This document shows positions 1 through 13,354 of a stretch of DNA of 64,000 nt, piece by piece; position 1 is the stretch's first letter; each line of letters starts with the position of its first letter. The DNA comes from Clonostachys chloroleuca (Eukaryota > Ascomycota > Sordariomycetes > Hypocreales > Bionectriaceae), in contig JBANAY010000003.1 in NCBI GenBank assembly GCA_037952775.1, forward strand, positions 27,776,001 to 27,840,000, read 5' to 3'. Both the position numbers and the translations under genes were made by a program. Below the pieces are notes generated by a model. That model ran no database searches, was not told the DNA's origin, and saw only the letters and a program-made list of their open reading frames with translations.

Positions 1-236
1 TTTCGCAGGCGCCTGCACATCAGACGGGAGAATCAGCCCAAACCCCCTTTTTCCATTTGCACTTCTTAAACCGCCACTCTTCGCTACACACCGACTTAAT
101 TCCCAATTAGGATTCGTTCCCCGACGCTTACATAGTACAAACACAACAGCTCCGCTCTCGGGGGCAAAGACGCGGTCTGGCCTTTTCTTCCTGCCGGTTC
201 GGAGACCTGAGTATTTGCCCGGAGTCGCACGGAATC
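1..236. other. 5' flank of kinase gene
   Basis: Non-coding sequence upstream of the kinase start. It is pyrimidine-rich with short C/T tracts, as is common just upstream of fungal start codons. A short reverse-strand open frame here has no recognisable features and is not called. Confidence 0.5.
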
Positions 237-2248
237 ATGTCGCCAAGCGTTATCAATGGCTCGTCGTCCAATGATCCTCATGTGAGGAAACGAGCTTTTG
301 GCCTAGACAATCCAGACCGAGTGGAGAGGATCCTGGACCACGGACAGAGGCTATGCTACCACGATAACACCAAGGCTCGCAAGATCAAGTTCCTAGGAGA
401 TGTTCCCGACTTCGATGAGTTCTTGTCAACCTTAGAGGAAGATCTGGATAATTCGATGAAGAAATATTTCTTGGATAGCAACAGATACTACGTTCAGAGG
501 AGTGACTTCGAGCGTATCCTTACACCGGAAAAGGTCCTCCAGGTAGTCAACAAATTGTCATGCTACAAATCGAAAGCACGTGATGAAAAGCGTAAACTGG
601 CTGAAGAAATATGTTTCGGGAGCAAATCCAACCCACCGTGTATCAAGGTCTTCGGCGCATTGTTGATGAGCGATCAGATCCAGGACATTGAAATCCATAG
701 GGCGGACGGGCTCTGCGATCACTGCCTTCCATTAATATTTAGCGACGAGGGGTTCCGATTAAGCTGTGACCGACATAATAAGGAACATGCAGGGTTCAAC
801 AAGAAGCGCTCCAAATTCTGCAAAAGATTCAATGACGCCGCTCGTGCCCTCGTGGCTCCATATATCAAATGGGAGGACGGGAAACACTTTCACTATGTTA
901 TCCGTGACGGAAGCTGTTTGCCAATCTACGATCACAAGAAGATCGACAAAAATGATGAAGGTGTACAAGCAGTCCTAGACGCCACAAACGGGGCGGCTAA
1001 TGGAGGGTACGGAGGATTCAGTGAGGTATATCGGGTGAAAATATCTAAATGTCACTACAATCACAGTGACACCAAGGTATGGGCTTCTCATTCATCTTGA
1101 AGTACCTTTTAACAGCATTTTCAACTGACATATCCCATCCGTAGGGACGACACCACAGGGGCTACTTTGCTCTTAAGAAACTCACTCCCCGTTATACTGA
1201 GCGCGAAAGCTTCAACCTAGAGCTCTCGACACTGATCTATTCAGCTGATCAGAAAGGGAACAAAGACCATTTAATTAAACTCCTTGCCACGTTTGAAGAG
1301 CATAATTCTGCACAAGGGCAGGACCGTCCCACTTACTATTTACTTTTCGACTGGGCGGAAGGAGATTTGGCGAGATACTGGAAGGCGAACGAGAGATTTG
1401 TTGGCGACCCTAAGCATTGCATCTGGATGTCGGACCAATTTTGTGGCCTTGCGGAGGGCTTGCAAATAATCCACAACGACCGAGAGGAGAACTTGAGGTT
1501 CCTGCCTGCAAATGTTTCAGACCCGAACGTATATGGCAGACATGGCGATATCAAGCCAGGTAATATCCTGTACTTCGAGACCGGCAAGTCGGAGGCCCCG
1601 GATCAGAGCTTGGTGTTAGCAGACTTTGGTCTTGGAAGACTCCAGACCAAATATTCACGGTCCAAACAAGATCCAAGATCTCTGGCAAGAACGGAAACAT
1701 ACCGCTCTCCTGAATTCGATCTACCTCCTCCCAAAGGTCTGGTATCGCCAGCCTCTGACATTTTCAGTCTTGGGTGTGTCTTCCTTGAATATATCTCTTG
1801 GTATATTCTTGGCACTAAGGCTGTACTGGAAGACTTTACCAACACGAGGATGGCGCATGATATCTACGGTTTCGATGTGGATATCTTCTTCAACGTCACT
1901 ACAGAGCCCAATGGGGAACAGGATGCCGAGCTGAAGCCATCAGTCAAAGAATGGATCCAGAAGCTGAAGAAACATCGCTTCTGTAATGATTACATCAATC
2001 AAATGCTGGACATTATTCAGGATCATATGTTGGACCCGAATCCAAAGACAAGATGGAGGTCTATGCAATTAGTGAAACAGCTACAGGTTATCAAAATTAC
2101 ATGTCAGAGGGTGCCGAGCTTCTATAACAAGAATTCCAATTCTAGTAAGTCGTCACACGCCAACACCGCCCGGAATGATCCACGCAACAAGGAGAAGCCT
2201 GGTAGTCTGACAGCTTACTACCAGTCGAAGAGAGGATACCGTGGCTGA
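237..2248 (+). CDS. Protein kinase-like protein, 647 aa
   Basis: Two exons, 237-1076 and 1145-2248, join in frame across a GTATGG...TAG intron. The product begins with about 260 residues of unrecognised sequence containing a CDHC motif. A kinase domain follows: glycine-rich loop (GGYGGFSEVYRV), VAIK-type lysine (YFALKKL), catalytic loop HGDIKPGNIL, DFG motif (LADFGLGR) and APE-like SPEF, then SDIFSLGCVFLEY. The catalytic loop reads HGD where most kinases have HRD; HGDxKPxNIL is common in a large expanded group of fungal kinases. Catalytic Asp and Asn are present, so activity is plausible. The C-terminal tail is basic and low-complexity. Substrate and pathway are unknown, and I see no functional link to the cluster downstream. 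Domain assignment is firm; the role is open. Confidence 0.88.
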
Positions 2249-4423
2249 GTATGATAGGAGGGGCTGTGTTTATTATTCTATCATACGTGTTGAAAAGTGT
2301 CACGCGGAGCATATCACAGCGTATTAAGTCACTCATTGTTAAGCTGAGGTGTTTGAGTGTGAGGTGTTTTTCATGCGTGGGTAGCTGGGGCTGGACTTCA
2401 AAAGGAAACAAGTCATCTCGTTCAGATGTAAGAAACAACTAAAAGTTATCTGATTTGAAGGAATTTAATGAGGAGGTTTATTCAAGTAGCAAAAGAGGAC
2501 TTCTCCTCAATAATGAAAGCACACCTGATTCTCGATCCATTCCATCTGTCCCTTCCACGTTTCAGTGTCAGCTGTAGTCTCTATACGCGGGATCGCTCAG
2601 CATGTGAACATACTTCTTTCAATGGTGCAGGTAGACGTAAGATCCATCGGCTCGACTTGGTCTGCTATTGGATTAGCCTCTCCTGCAACACACCCAATGA
2701 AGGCCACAACAAAGTAGAAAAACCAGGATGCGTGATGGGTGGTATGTGGGTGGTATTACTTTTACCGAGTAGTTGCCTCTGCCATATAATTCGTCAAGGA
2801 GATCCCTCAGCTTGGCAGGATCGTTGTATTTCTGCCGCATGACTTCCTCGTACAACGGGCCTTGCCCCGAGGACGGTTGCTTGCTCGCCATTCTGTGCCG
2901 CTTTGGTGGCTGTACCGAAGATCGATCTTCTGACCAAGCCCCTCTTCTTGCGTCAGTCTTGATAAGTATCGTTTAAATATTTAGTCTAGCGGGTTTTTCT
3001 GCGTAGGCTGTGCCCGGAATTTCAGCAAAGTCATGAGAGACACAGGCTCGAAAATGAGCACCTTTTGCGGCTCTACCTTTTTGGGCGCAGATGAAGCGTT
3101 CACGAGGTCTGACTCGATTCGATGACAGTGTGCCACTTTTTCATCGCAGTGGTGAGATGATGGCCCGATTGCAGGCACTGCAACCTGAAAACATGCTAAT
3201 GAGGGGCGAATCATCTTCGTCCACGTCATCAGCAGCTGTGGTTGTGACCTCCCGCATGCAGTTGGGCATGCAGGTGGCGGGCCTCGGACTCTACACGCCG
3301 TCATCGAGCTTGTATCCTGCACATCCTACTGTTCACTGCGGTTGTTCCCGCGTCGGGGAAACAAGGATTTTGGGATACGGTGCACACAACGACATCCTAG
3401 AGTGGGAAAGGCGAGTTCAACGCCTTGTTACCGTTTCATGAGGAACGAGGCTCCCCTCCAGAAATTCCCCAAGCCCAATCAGTCCCTTCCGTTACCAGAG
3501 AGAGTCGGTCGTATTCGTCGCTAGCTACTTTGAGTAGTCAAGTTGCAATTCTTTATGGGAGTGGGCCAGAGTCTCTGCTAAGCGGCGAATATTTATCATC
3601 GGTGTCAGCAGCGCAGCGATGTAATGATACAGTGATACATGGCCCAATATTATACATTCTCTCAGAATGCGCATGTGATGAAGCAAGGAGGAAGAATATC
3701 CATTTTTTGCAACTCGGGAGAATGTCTCTCACAATGCACATGATCTCAGGGGGTAGTTGATAATCGTAACAAATGCTGACAAAATCGATGGTAGAGTGAC
3801 GATACGTCCCTCACCGCTCACCAAAAATCCATTGGTGGCTACCAAGTCGTATTATACCAGGCTGGCCAGTATCTTACATGATACTCGCTTCGGTTTTGCG
3901 GAACCGAGTAAGATCACGCGAGATGGTGAGCCTCGTTTGTGGGAAGCACTCTCAAATATGTTTGAAAATCGAGAATAACACTGTGTTAGGCTCACTTGAT
4001 TGACGTTTGAATGTACATTGGGTAGCGTAGTAGAGGTTCAAATTTGTCGCTTCCAATATCTGCACTTCTTTTTGGTCGACTACTTCCCCAACCAACCTCC
4101 TCGAGTATTACGAAACACATTACTCATTCATGGGTTGAGTGGGATACAGTTCATGGTCCTAGGAGAAATACGTCAGTGACGCTAGCAAGAAGACGATCCC
4201 TTAGAACAGGTTGAAAATTTGAATCCTTGCTCCTTGAGACCTAATTCCCTTCGGACTCACGATTTGCTGAAGCCCTTGACAAAGTCTCACCCAAGATGCT
4301 TCCTCACTAGAGCCACATCTCATCTGCAATTCACCATGTTCACACCATCTTGGTTTGACTTGCTCCATCATGAGAATCAAAGATTTATGAATTGTCTTAG
4401 CCAGTTGAGTCCAATTTCATATC
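2249..4423. other. Intergenic, no firmly supported gene
   Basis: About 2.2 kb between the kinase and the 3' end of the Rieske gene. Several open frames of 60-116 codons occur on both strands, but they overlap each other and show no domain or splice-consistent extension. One small reverse-strand reading frame is listed separately as a weak candidate. No repeat or RNA gene was recognised. Confidence 0.5.
2649..2891 (-). CDS. Possible small protein, about 47 aa
   Basis: A reverse-strand ATG at 2891 opens a hydrophilic reading frame starting MASKQPSSGQGPLYEEVMRQ. It contains a charged, helix-like stretch rich in Lys, Asp and Leu followed by YGRGNYS. After TAC TCG there is a possible GTAAAA donor and, about 80 bases on, a TGTTGCAG acceptor. 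Splicing these gives a short ending ERLIQ and a stop near 2649. Unspliced, the frame runs 72 codons and turns cysteine-rich and hydrophobic, which looks like intron sequence. The coding-like composition of the first 45 codons is the only support. I do not recognise the family. Confidence 0.3.
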
Positions 4424-5941
4424 TCACCATGCTAACTCTTCTCTACTTCTACAAGCTGCTGCTTCCAGTTCCGAGCAAAAACGCTCCTCTTCACAAAGTT
4501 TTTCTGTGTCCATGGGACCCTTAATCTTAGGGGTCGCAGGCCAAATTTCTTTTCCGCCCTGTTCCACCTCTTTCGCGCGATGCGCCATGACCTCAGTTCT
4601 GCAAGTGTTTTGGAAATAGATAGGTCCCTGAAATGTGTTAGCTGTTTACTATTCTAATGCGTGTGCACAGTGTATTCGATCACCTACCCCTTCCTTGTCT
4701 GGGTGCAACTCTCCATTCGTAAATACTCCGGCATTAAGGTTCCGTTGCGATCCATTACAGAGCTCCTTATCTTCGTCCAGCACTTGTTTGTAGAATGCCA
4801 TGATCGCGTCAAACTGCTCATCGGTCGCACTATTGTGGCGGTAAACTTCATTCTGAATCTTTGTCTTGGTAGGGCCATGACATATCATTCTTTGAATATA
4901 GAAAAAGTTCTGACTAAACGGGGATTTGAGGGGTTAGCTTCTCAGACGCAAAGATGTAGTCTTGCCGCAGAGAGGGGATCGCCGTGTACATACGTGACAG
5001 TGACTGATGTGGATGGAAAGAAGAAGGTGATTGACCGTCGGAACTCATCCTCGTCCTCTGCCGCGCTCTTGTTGATGATGATGGTATGCTCTAAACACCC
5101 CTTGTTTGGCTTGACTGTATATTTTGATAAGTCCGACACTCCAGCGATCAGTGGATGGCTAGTTGGACAGTGATAGCACTGGAAGAAATTAGTTTGTGTT
5201 TTCAACATAGCCAAGTCAAGGCGGGGACGAACATACCTCGTTGTAGTTCTCAACTACGTTCTTTGGGCGATTTGTCAGTTACATGGCTAGAAGATGGAAT
5301 AGCAAAGGGCGAGATGTTGGCACTCACCTTCCAATTTGCATCAAGATCCATCTCCCAGGTATGATCATAGCTATAGCCCTCTGAGAAATTGAACTGAGTC
5401 ATTCTGGGCTGTTCATCGACGCCCTTAAAATCATCCGCCCACTTCACATCTGGATCCCCATCTCCCGCCTGAAGATTGACCCAAACGAAGCCTACTTTAT
5501 CAACGTGTACTCGGATGGGGAGTAGACTATGCTGGGACTTGTTGAATCCCGGCACTGTGTCGAATCTAGGAGCCTTTGCCAAGCCCCCTTGAATCCATAG
5601 GACCAGCCATGGTATTTGCAACTCAATATGCTTGCCTTGCCCGAGTCTTTCTGCACAATCGGGTACGCCCGATGGCGACAGACGTTGTGGAAGGCGTTGA
5701 TGTTCCCGTCTCGGTCACGGACCAAGAAAAAGTTGAACTCTGCATACGTGAACGAAACATAGTCTCCGGACTCATTAAAGCGCAGCACATGCGTGAGGAG
5801 AATCCACTTTCTAGAGAAAATGGCGCGGCGCTCAAGCTCATAGAGCTCTTTGGACCGATACCAAGAGGCTGGCAGCCCTCTGTCGGCTGCCGGCTTGGAA
5901 CCCGAGGCGTCAGATGAAGTGAGTCCAAAGAAGCGAAACAT
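4424..5941 (-). CDS. Rieske non-heme iron oxygenase (1-base frameshift)
   Basis: Reverse-strand exons 5941-5328, 5260-5237, 5178-4994, 4913-4688 and 4627-4424 give about 417 aa once one base is restored. The Rieske [2Fe-2S] ligands are Cys88-x-His90 (NVCRHRAYP) and Cys108-x2-His111 (SCKYHGW). The catalytic domain follows with the non-heme iron motif [14 protein letters not shown], and the C-terminus has GPIYFQ as in ring-hydroxylating oxygenase alpha subunits. The 24-base second exon encodes exactly NVVENYNE, which supports the splice model. The C5 run at 5584-5588 (G5 in the coding strand) lacks one base needed to join GFKG to GLAKAPRF. The ATG at 5941 is preferred; an in-frame ATG at 5980 would add 13 hydrophobic residues. 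The gene is divergent from hxnT across a shared 730 bp promoter. Such enzymes hydroxylate aromatic or quaternary-amine substrates; the substrate here is unknown. Confidence 0.85.
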
Positions 5942-6671
5942 ATTGATGACAAGAGAAAAGAACAATAGATGGTAATACACTGGCAGCCTGTTAAGAAGTC
6001 GACTTGATTGACACGATAATCGCCAATGGTCTTTTGAACTGTGAAGCCACGAGTCATGAATCGTCTAGCGGCACCGGTTGATTCATGAACACATTTATCT
6101 TATCATCTGCTTCCTCTTATCACCCACTAATGCGGAGAAGTCATCCGGTTAGTTGCAATCTAGATTCCGATCTACGTCCGCATTACATCGGTTCGAGTTC
6201 GGCTTGCACTATCTAAGATGGGGTTTCCATCTCACCAATCACGCATTGTGGGCTCGTAAGCGAGGTATAACTATCGAGAGTGGGGGAATGAGGAGGTACA
6301 TGTGGATTGGAGGTCAAGAATGGGGGATGATCCAGTCTCGGATTTGCACAAACGAGCGGGGAGCGGGATTAGCCAACAATCAGAGTGCCACTCTTGGATT
6401 CTCGAGGTTGTATGATACCACACACACAGCCTGTAGCCAAACGATAGAATAAGGATGGGGTGACGACAACAGTGGGATTCCCCAGGCTTGAAAGCTGTGC
6501 TAACGATCCATGGTCTGAGGTAGTGTGATCTGACCCTGCCAAGGTACTGCCGATCAGACCATCTTCCTTTATTGAAAGGGCGCTTGCATCTCAATAAGAG
6601 ATATTCTAGAATCCAAGTTTATCGCCGGCATTTCATCATATCTCTTCTAAACTACCGAGAAGCTGTGCACC
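5942..6671. promoter_or_regulatory. Divergent promoter, Rieske gene / hxnT
   Basis: Shared upstream region. It holds three GATA-type sites in under 30 bp (TTATCT 6095-6100, CTTATCA 6099-6105, CTTATCA 6116-6122), suitable for the AreA nitrogen regulator. It also holds two copies of the cluster motif, CGAGAGTGGGGG at 6275-6286 and CAAGAATGGGGG at 6315-6326, plus a weaker TAAGGATGGGGT near 6450-6461. AreA control of nicotinate genes is established in A. nidulans; binding by HxnR at the G-rich sites is my inference. Confidence 0.6.
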
Positions 6672-8091
<1,420 letters not shown>

Positions 8092-8472
8092 AGATTTTGA
8101 ACGAAGAAAAGAATCAATCTATACTTTTTCATGCAGTTACTTAGCACATAGAGTAGCTCCCGTTTCTCGCTAGATTATATAAATGAGATTTCCTTTGTCA
8201 ATCCATGAAATTAGACCTCCAACATTCCGATCCTTGTTCCTTGAATGAAGTATGGATAGAAAATTAGGATTGCGTTCTCGAAACCAACGCTGCGCTTCTT
8301 AGTTAAGGTAGTGCAGACGCTCGTACATTGCTGTTCCTCCATAATAAGCAACAAGGTCAGTCACAGATTGTGAATAACAACGAAAGAAAGAAGTTTCATA
8401 AAAAGCACAACGGCAATGATGTACAAAATTGAAGGTATATAGAAAAAAATATGTCGTTCTAATATGTTTAGA
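8092..8472. other. Convergent 3' intergenic region hxnT/hxnX
   Basis: About 380 bp between the two stop codons, AT-rich, containing the 3' UTRs of both genes. No gene or repeat seen. Confidence 0.5.
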
Positions 8473-9942
8473 TTACAAACTTGCTCGTGGGGCAATCCCA
8501 CTTCCCTCGCTTGTTCCTCTTGGAGCGTCCCATTTATCCTCCACATCCTTACTCATATCATAATTCAGTAGCCATCTCCCAACACCGTTGTACCTCCATG
8601 GGAAGGGATCTTCTCCAGTTTCGTCTGATTTTGGAAGGATAGGTGAGTCTTCACTTAGCCACTTGTGGTCAAAATCGTCAAATTTCTTGAACCTCTCGTC
8701 CCGCTCAATCTGCTCTTGGCCATCGGGAAGGTGGTAAATCCACTGATTATACGTGCCACGTTGGACCACCTTCTCGGTTCGCTCTCGGCGACAAGCCTCA
8801 TATATCCGAAGCGCTTTCTGCTTTGAGGCTGGTGATTTGTCTTTCAAGCGCCCCAAGCATAGTCCTAGGACACCGCCATCTTCCAAAGCCATTCCGGCGC
8901 CGCTGGCTAGGTATGGAAGGGTAGCATGGACGGCATCGCCGAGCATGGTAAACGCACCCGATGGGTCGGACCAGGTAGGATCAAGGCCCGGTCTGATACA
9001 TAGGCGCCATTTCAGCACCGAGTCGCACAAGGCCAGCATTTTGCCAATTCGAGGGTCCCAATCTTGAAAGTGGGCACGCATCTCTGGGATGTCTCCTTTG
9101 AGAGTGTTGCCAGCATCGGCCGGGATGTCGTCTGGCACGAGCAGAACCATGTTGAACATTTTACCGCCTCTGAGGACGTAGTTCACCGCATGCTTATCTG
9201 GACCGATCCAGTAATTGACCTGCGGATTCTCGATGAACGGCCGGAGCTCTGGATCTTTCAGCATCTCACTCGTGGAGAGCAACAGACGGTATGCAAGATC
9301 TCCAGTCAGTTCTGGAGGATCAGCTCTGCCCAGGAATTGCTCCCTCAGCTTCGAGTTGATTCCATCAGCTCCAACCAGGAGATCTATAACGAAAGTTCTC
9401 CCATCCTCCAGATATACTACAGTGGTGCTGCTTTCCTCGGAGATAGAATAACTCGAAACATTAGCGCCAGTCACGATGTTGGCACCAAGCTCCACCGCAC
9501 GATCGAGAAGACACTTATGAAGATTCGAACGGTGGAAATCCAGAAAGGGATACCCTCCTGTGGCAGCTGCGTAGCCGTGATAATCCATTTCTCCCAGGTG
9601 ATTTCCTTTCCAGCCGATAAAATTGCACTTCCGTGGTCTCGTAGCGCAGCTTTCCAGAGGCTTCTGAAGGCCCCAGGAAAACAAGACCTTGGCTGCATTC
9701 GGTAACACTTGGATACCTGCACCGACCTCGCCGATTGATGATGCAACTTCCAGAACTGTCACGTCGTGGCCCGCGAGGAGAATGCCGATGGCGGCTCCTA
9801 ATCCCCCCAAGCCAGCACCAACAATGACAACCTATGATTCGAATCAGATCTGGGTAACTTGAGCGGCTACCGAACGATGAATACTTACATTGAGCTTGCT
9901 ATGTTCATCCCGATGGATTTTCTCCTGGATGCGAGTCGCCAT
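8473..9942 (-). CDS. hxnX: HxnX: FAD-dependent aromatic monooxygenase, 470 aa
   Basis: A first exon (9942-9889, 18 codons) joins the main exon (9831-8473) at a standard GTAAGT...TAG intron that splits the FAD-binding strand. The start of the fold reads VVIVGAGLGGLG. The second FAD/NAD motif is VGADGINSKLRE and the third is MLGDAVHATLPYLASGAGM, the layout of salicylate hydroxylase-type single-component monooxygenases. In the described eukaryotic pathway HxnX converts 6-hydroxynicotinate to 2,5-dihydroxypyridine with loss of the carboxyl group. That reaction is known for the family; I infer it here from synteny. It shares a divergent promoter with hxnV. A long antisense frame over it is a shadow. 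Confidence 0.9.
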
Positions 9943-10613
9943 GATGCTCAGTCGTGAAGTTGGACAATGTACTGACTTTGAGCAGATGTCTGTTCGACGA
10001 ATTGATCGGTTTGGAAATATGATGAAACGGCTCGATACTCGGATACAGAGCTCCTCCGCCTGGCATCCAACTTCAAGTCAGCTGCCGTTCTCTTCCTGTC
10101 AGCCCAGCACTATCCATGGCGTTGTATTATGTGTCTTCCGCAGTTGGGGGCGTATGAGCAAAATCAGGGCTCCGCTTGCTCCGGCTACGTTTCCCCATCT
10201 CCTACCCACACAGCCATGGGTTTCCTCTAAAGATGGCGCTCACGGAGACAAGAGTTGGTCCACTCCTGTCCTCTCCGCAGATACGCCAAGCGTGGATTCT
10301 AGCCTTGAGCTAGACCAGGTTCTTGGTCCACCAGCAGCGTCATCCACAGCTTCAGCGATAAGAAGCTCCTGGCCAAGAGTGGGGGTGGGGGAAGGGTCAA
10401 AGATGGGACCTCATCCGATTTGCTCTGATTGTTTCAAGCATGGGGATGCTTAAACTCTGATCCCGAACTACCCTACACCTATCTGATGATTCCTCAAAGA
10501 TCCCCATGATCCTAAACTTGGTTGAATTACCAGACCTGGCCCTTGGTGCGGAAATATCGTCATTACTCCTTTTAATTCCTAGGCCATTTTCATTCTTATC
10601 CAGATCCAGCAAA
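9943..10613. promoter_or_regulatory. Divergent promoter hxnX/hxnV
   Basis: Bidirectional 670 bp region. It contains CAAGAGTGGGGG at 10374-10385, immediately followed by TGGGGG, giving two G-runs in tandem. This matches the motif seen at other hxn promoters. The single region between two pathway oxygenases would allow their co-induction. Confidence 0.55.
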
Positions 10614-12632
10614 ATGGCTGTCCCCTCAACACCGTCGACCAAGACGACAGAGATGGTCTTCTCGTCCAACGGCTTCAGTAATGGCACCAGATCATCTGTT
10701 AGTAACAATGAAATTTTCGACGCATGTGTTGTAGGAGCAGGACCCGCCGGGCTGATGTTGAGGTAACTGGAGACTGATTGAAGCTCTTCCAAGTCGTTTG
10801 CTTACCATCTTCCATAGTGTGATCCTTGCGAGACTGGGTCTCAATATCAAGGTACTTGATGAGAGGCCAGACCAGACTACTGTGGGACGGGCGGATGGAA
10901 TTCAGCCCAAAACTATTGAGACGCTGCAGATGCTGCGTCTTGGAGATGAGCTACTGCAAACGGGAGTCAAGGTTTTCGATATCTGCATGTGGCGCGGCTC
11001 ACCCGCTGGCCTGCAGAGAATGGGCCGGGAGTGCCACTATCCTGCGTCAACTCTGGATGTCCTTCATCCTTTCATACTACTTTGCCATCAAGGAATGGTT
11101 GAGGGGATGCTCATTGACGATCTGCAAGAGAGCGGAACAGATGTCTCACGAAGCCACATGTTTGAGACATTTTCTCACGATTCGGCGAGTGGCCCGCTTA
11201 AGATTACCTGTGCCTCACCAAAAGACTCAAAAGATGGGATTCTCTCAGAATTTTTGGTGGGATGTGATGGAGCAAGGTCGCGTGTGCGCGAAGCAATTCC
11301 AGACACATACTCTACTGGAACGCCTCACAACTCGGTCTGGGGTGTCCTGGATGGGGAACTCAGGACCGACTTTCCCGACATCTGGAGCAAGACTGTGGTC
11401 TTCTCCGAAGAGTACGGAAGCATATTGATGATTCCACGTGAGCGCAATATGACTAGATTCTACATTGAGATGAAGTCTTCTACGTCCTCAAAGGAGCTCG
11501 ACCAAGAATACGTTATGGAACAAGCTCAACGTATCCTCAGCCCTTATAAGGTTGAGTGGCTGTCGGTCGAATGGTTCGGAAAATACAGCGTCTCTCAAAG
11601 GGTAGCTGCCTCCTTTTCTGATCCTGAAAAGAGAGCATTTATCGCCGGAGATGCAAGCCACACCCATAGCCCGAAGGCTGCTCAGGGAATGAACACAAGT
11701 GTACATGACTCATGGAACCTGGGTTGGAAGTTGAACCTCGTCTCCCGAGGTCTCGCAAACAAAGACCTGTTGCTAGGAAGTTATGAGGATGAACGCAAAA
11801 AGATTGCCCATGATCTCATCAACTTCGACTATGAACATGCCAATGAAATTGCCGGCGGTGATGCCAAACGTTTAGCAGAGAATTTCCGAACCAACATCAG
11901 ATTCATCTCAGGTGTTGGTGTTGAGTATGGCCCGGGTGTTCTCAACTCCGGATCAGCGGTGGGAATCCTGAAGCCAGGATCCAACCTGCCTCCAGGCAAG
12001 GTGACCAGGTATATTGACGCAAACCCGATCGATATACAGCTGGACATCCCCATGCTGGGCCAATTTCGGGTCTACGTCGTTGTACCGGACCTCAATGATT
12101 CCGCCCAAGCTGCCTTCATTCGCAAATTCAATGCCACAGTGAGCTCTGGATCATCTTTAATTTCCAGGGCGTCGGTAGCAGCTCAAAAATCATACATCCA
12201 GAAACCGCGAGCCAAGAGGAATAAAGACGTTTATTTCAGACCAGAGAGATACACGACAGTAAGCCAACTTATTACCTTTTCTCTCATAAGTAAGTACAAT
12301 CTCATCAAGGATTTTGCACGAAGAGTCGTATCTGATTATGTTCCACAGCTGCTACCGAAAAGAGCAATTTTGAAATCGCAAACCTGCCTCGAATTTTCTC
12401 TCAAAGTCCCTGGACCATTTACCTGGACGATGTGCCAAATTTGGATACACAAGGCAAGCCTTGCATTCAGAAGTGGCTGGGAGATCTGGGAAGCGATAAG
12501 GTCTCTATTATTAATGTCCGCCCTGATGGATATGTAGGTTCGGTTGAGACTTTTGATATTAACACAGACAACGCTGGAGATGCTGCCGCTGCCTGGCTGG
12601 AGTCCTACTACGGAGTATTTTTGCAGTTTTAA
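10614..12632 (+). CDS. hxnV: HxnV: phenol 2-monooxygenase-like flavoprotein, 634 aa
   Basis: Exons 10614-10762, 10818-12289 and 12349-12632 join in frame. The N-terminal FAD site is VVGAGPAGLMLSVILARLG, split by intron 1. The middle motif is VGCDGARSRVREA and the third is FIAGDASHTHSPKAAQGMN. The C-terminal thioredoxin-like domain of phenol hydroxylases begins near SPWTIYLDDVPNLD and ends GYVGSVETFDI. The third exon is needed: reading through intron 2 truncates this domain. In the hxn pathway this enzyme is assigned hydroxylation of 2,5-dihydroxypyridine to trihydroxypyridine. Family assignment is firm; the substrate comes from context. hxnZ follows on the same strand. Confidence 0.9.
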
Positions 12633-13354
12633 GGCAAAGTACCATAGAAATCTACTATCATGAACGTAGGAAAGCAAGAATAGCGTGTGCTTAATTGATC
12701 CTATCTCTAAGATTTGCGTTTTCAGCAACAAACTTGTAATCGAATCCGTCCTTGTAATTGTACCTCAGCATAAGTTTTCACAACGCTACATGTTTCAATT
12801 GGATGAAATGCTCCAACCATTCATCGCACACTGTAGAGATCACATCTCGCATAGGTATCCAGACCCTAACCCTTGGAGACTTGTACGATCCCCAAAATCG
12901 ATTAGTCGTGGGCTGATGGCAAGGCCAGACCCTGTTGGTTGCGTATAGTATGATTATCACAGAAACTCAGGGTTGTCGAGAGTGGGGTGGAATCATACCA
13001 TGACTCGAGCGTGGATAACAAGATTCGCTCCCTTGCAGATAAGATAGAACGTATCTTCGTAATCAGTCCGCAATGGAGCTAAAGTAAGCCAATCAGATGG
13101 ATGCTTTTACAATCTGGGGTGCCGTGGAGTGCGAGCTAGAATCTGCGGCTGATGCCTGTCATCGACCTGGTTCCTGAATGCAAGGAAGTCCAATAACAGT
13201 AGGTAGATATGCGTGACCTTTCATGATAAAGCACTAAGAGCGAGACTTCATTTTGCTATATAGCTGTCTTTCCCCGGATTAGCTGCCTGTGTCGTTGAAC
13301 CTTGCTTCACAACCTTGCCCAACTATCTATTGCTTTTCTGCAGACGCATCCATC
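12633..13354. promoter_or_regulatory. hxnV-hxnZ intergenic region with motif
   Basis: 720 bp between tandem genes, carrying the hxnV 3' end and the hxnZ promoter. CGAGAGTGGGGT at 12977-12988 is identical over 11 bases to a site upstream of hxnT and a site upstream of hxnY. No open frame here shows coding features. Confidence 0.55.

Noticed and set aside
3091..3441. 116-codon plus-strand frame and 113-codon reverse frame over the same DNA
   Set aside because: Mutually overlapping, no recognisable family and no supporting splice sites.
3540..3570. GGGAGTGGGCC as a further HxnR site; also CTAGAGTGGG near 3400 and 59193
   Set aside because: Only the GAGTGGG core matches, which is expected by chance at this frequency.
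4661..5173. 170-codon plus-strand open frame
   Set aside because: Antisense to three exons and the introns of the Rieske gene.
5584..5588. Programmed -1/+1 frameshifting or an extra intron to explain the Rieske break
   Set aside because: No slippery heptamer with downstream structure that I can see, and no GT-AG pair that restores the frame without deleting conserved residues. The same type of break occurs in three unrelated genes.
9064..9705. 213-codon plus-strand open frame
   Set aside because: Entirely antisense to hxnX exon 2; no domain; its length follows from the codon bias of the real gene.
9890..10453. 187-codon plus-strand open frame across the hxnX/hxnV promoter
   Set aside because: Overlaps hxnX exon 1 and the candidate operator; composition and motifs not protein-like.
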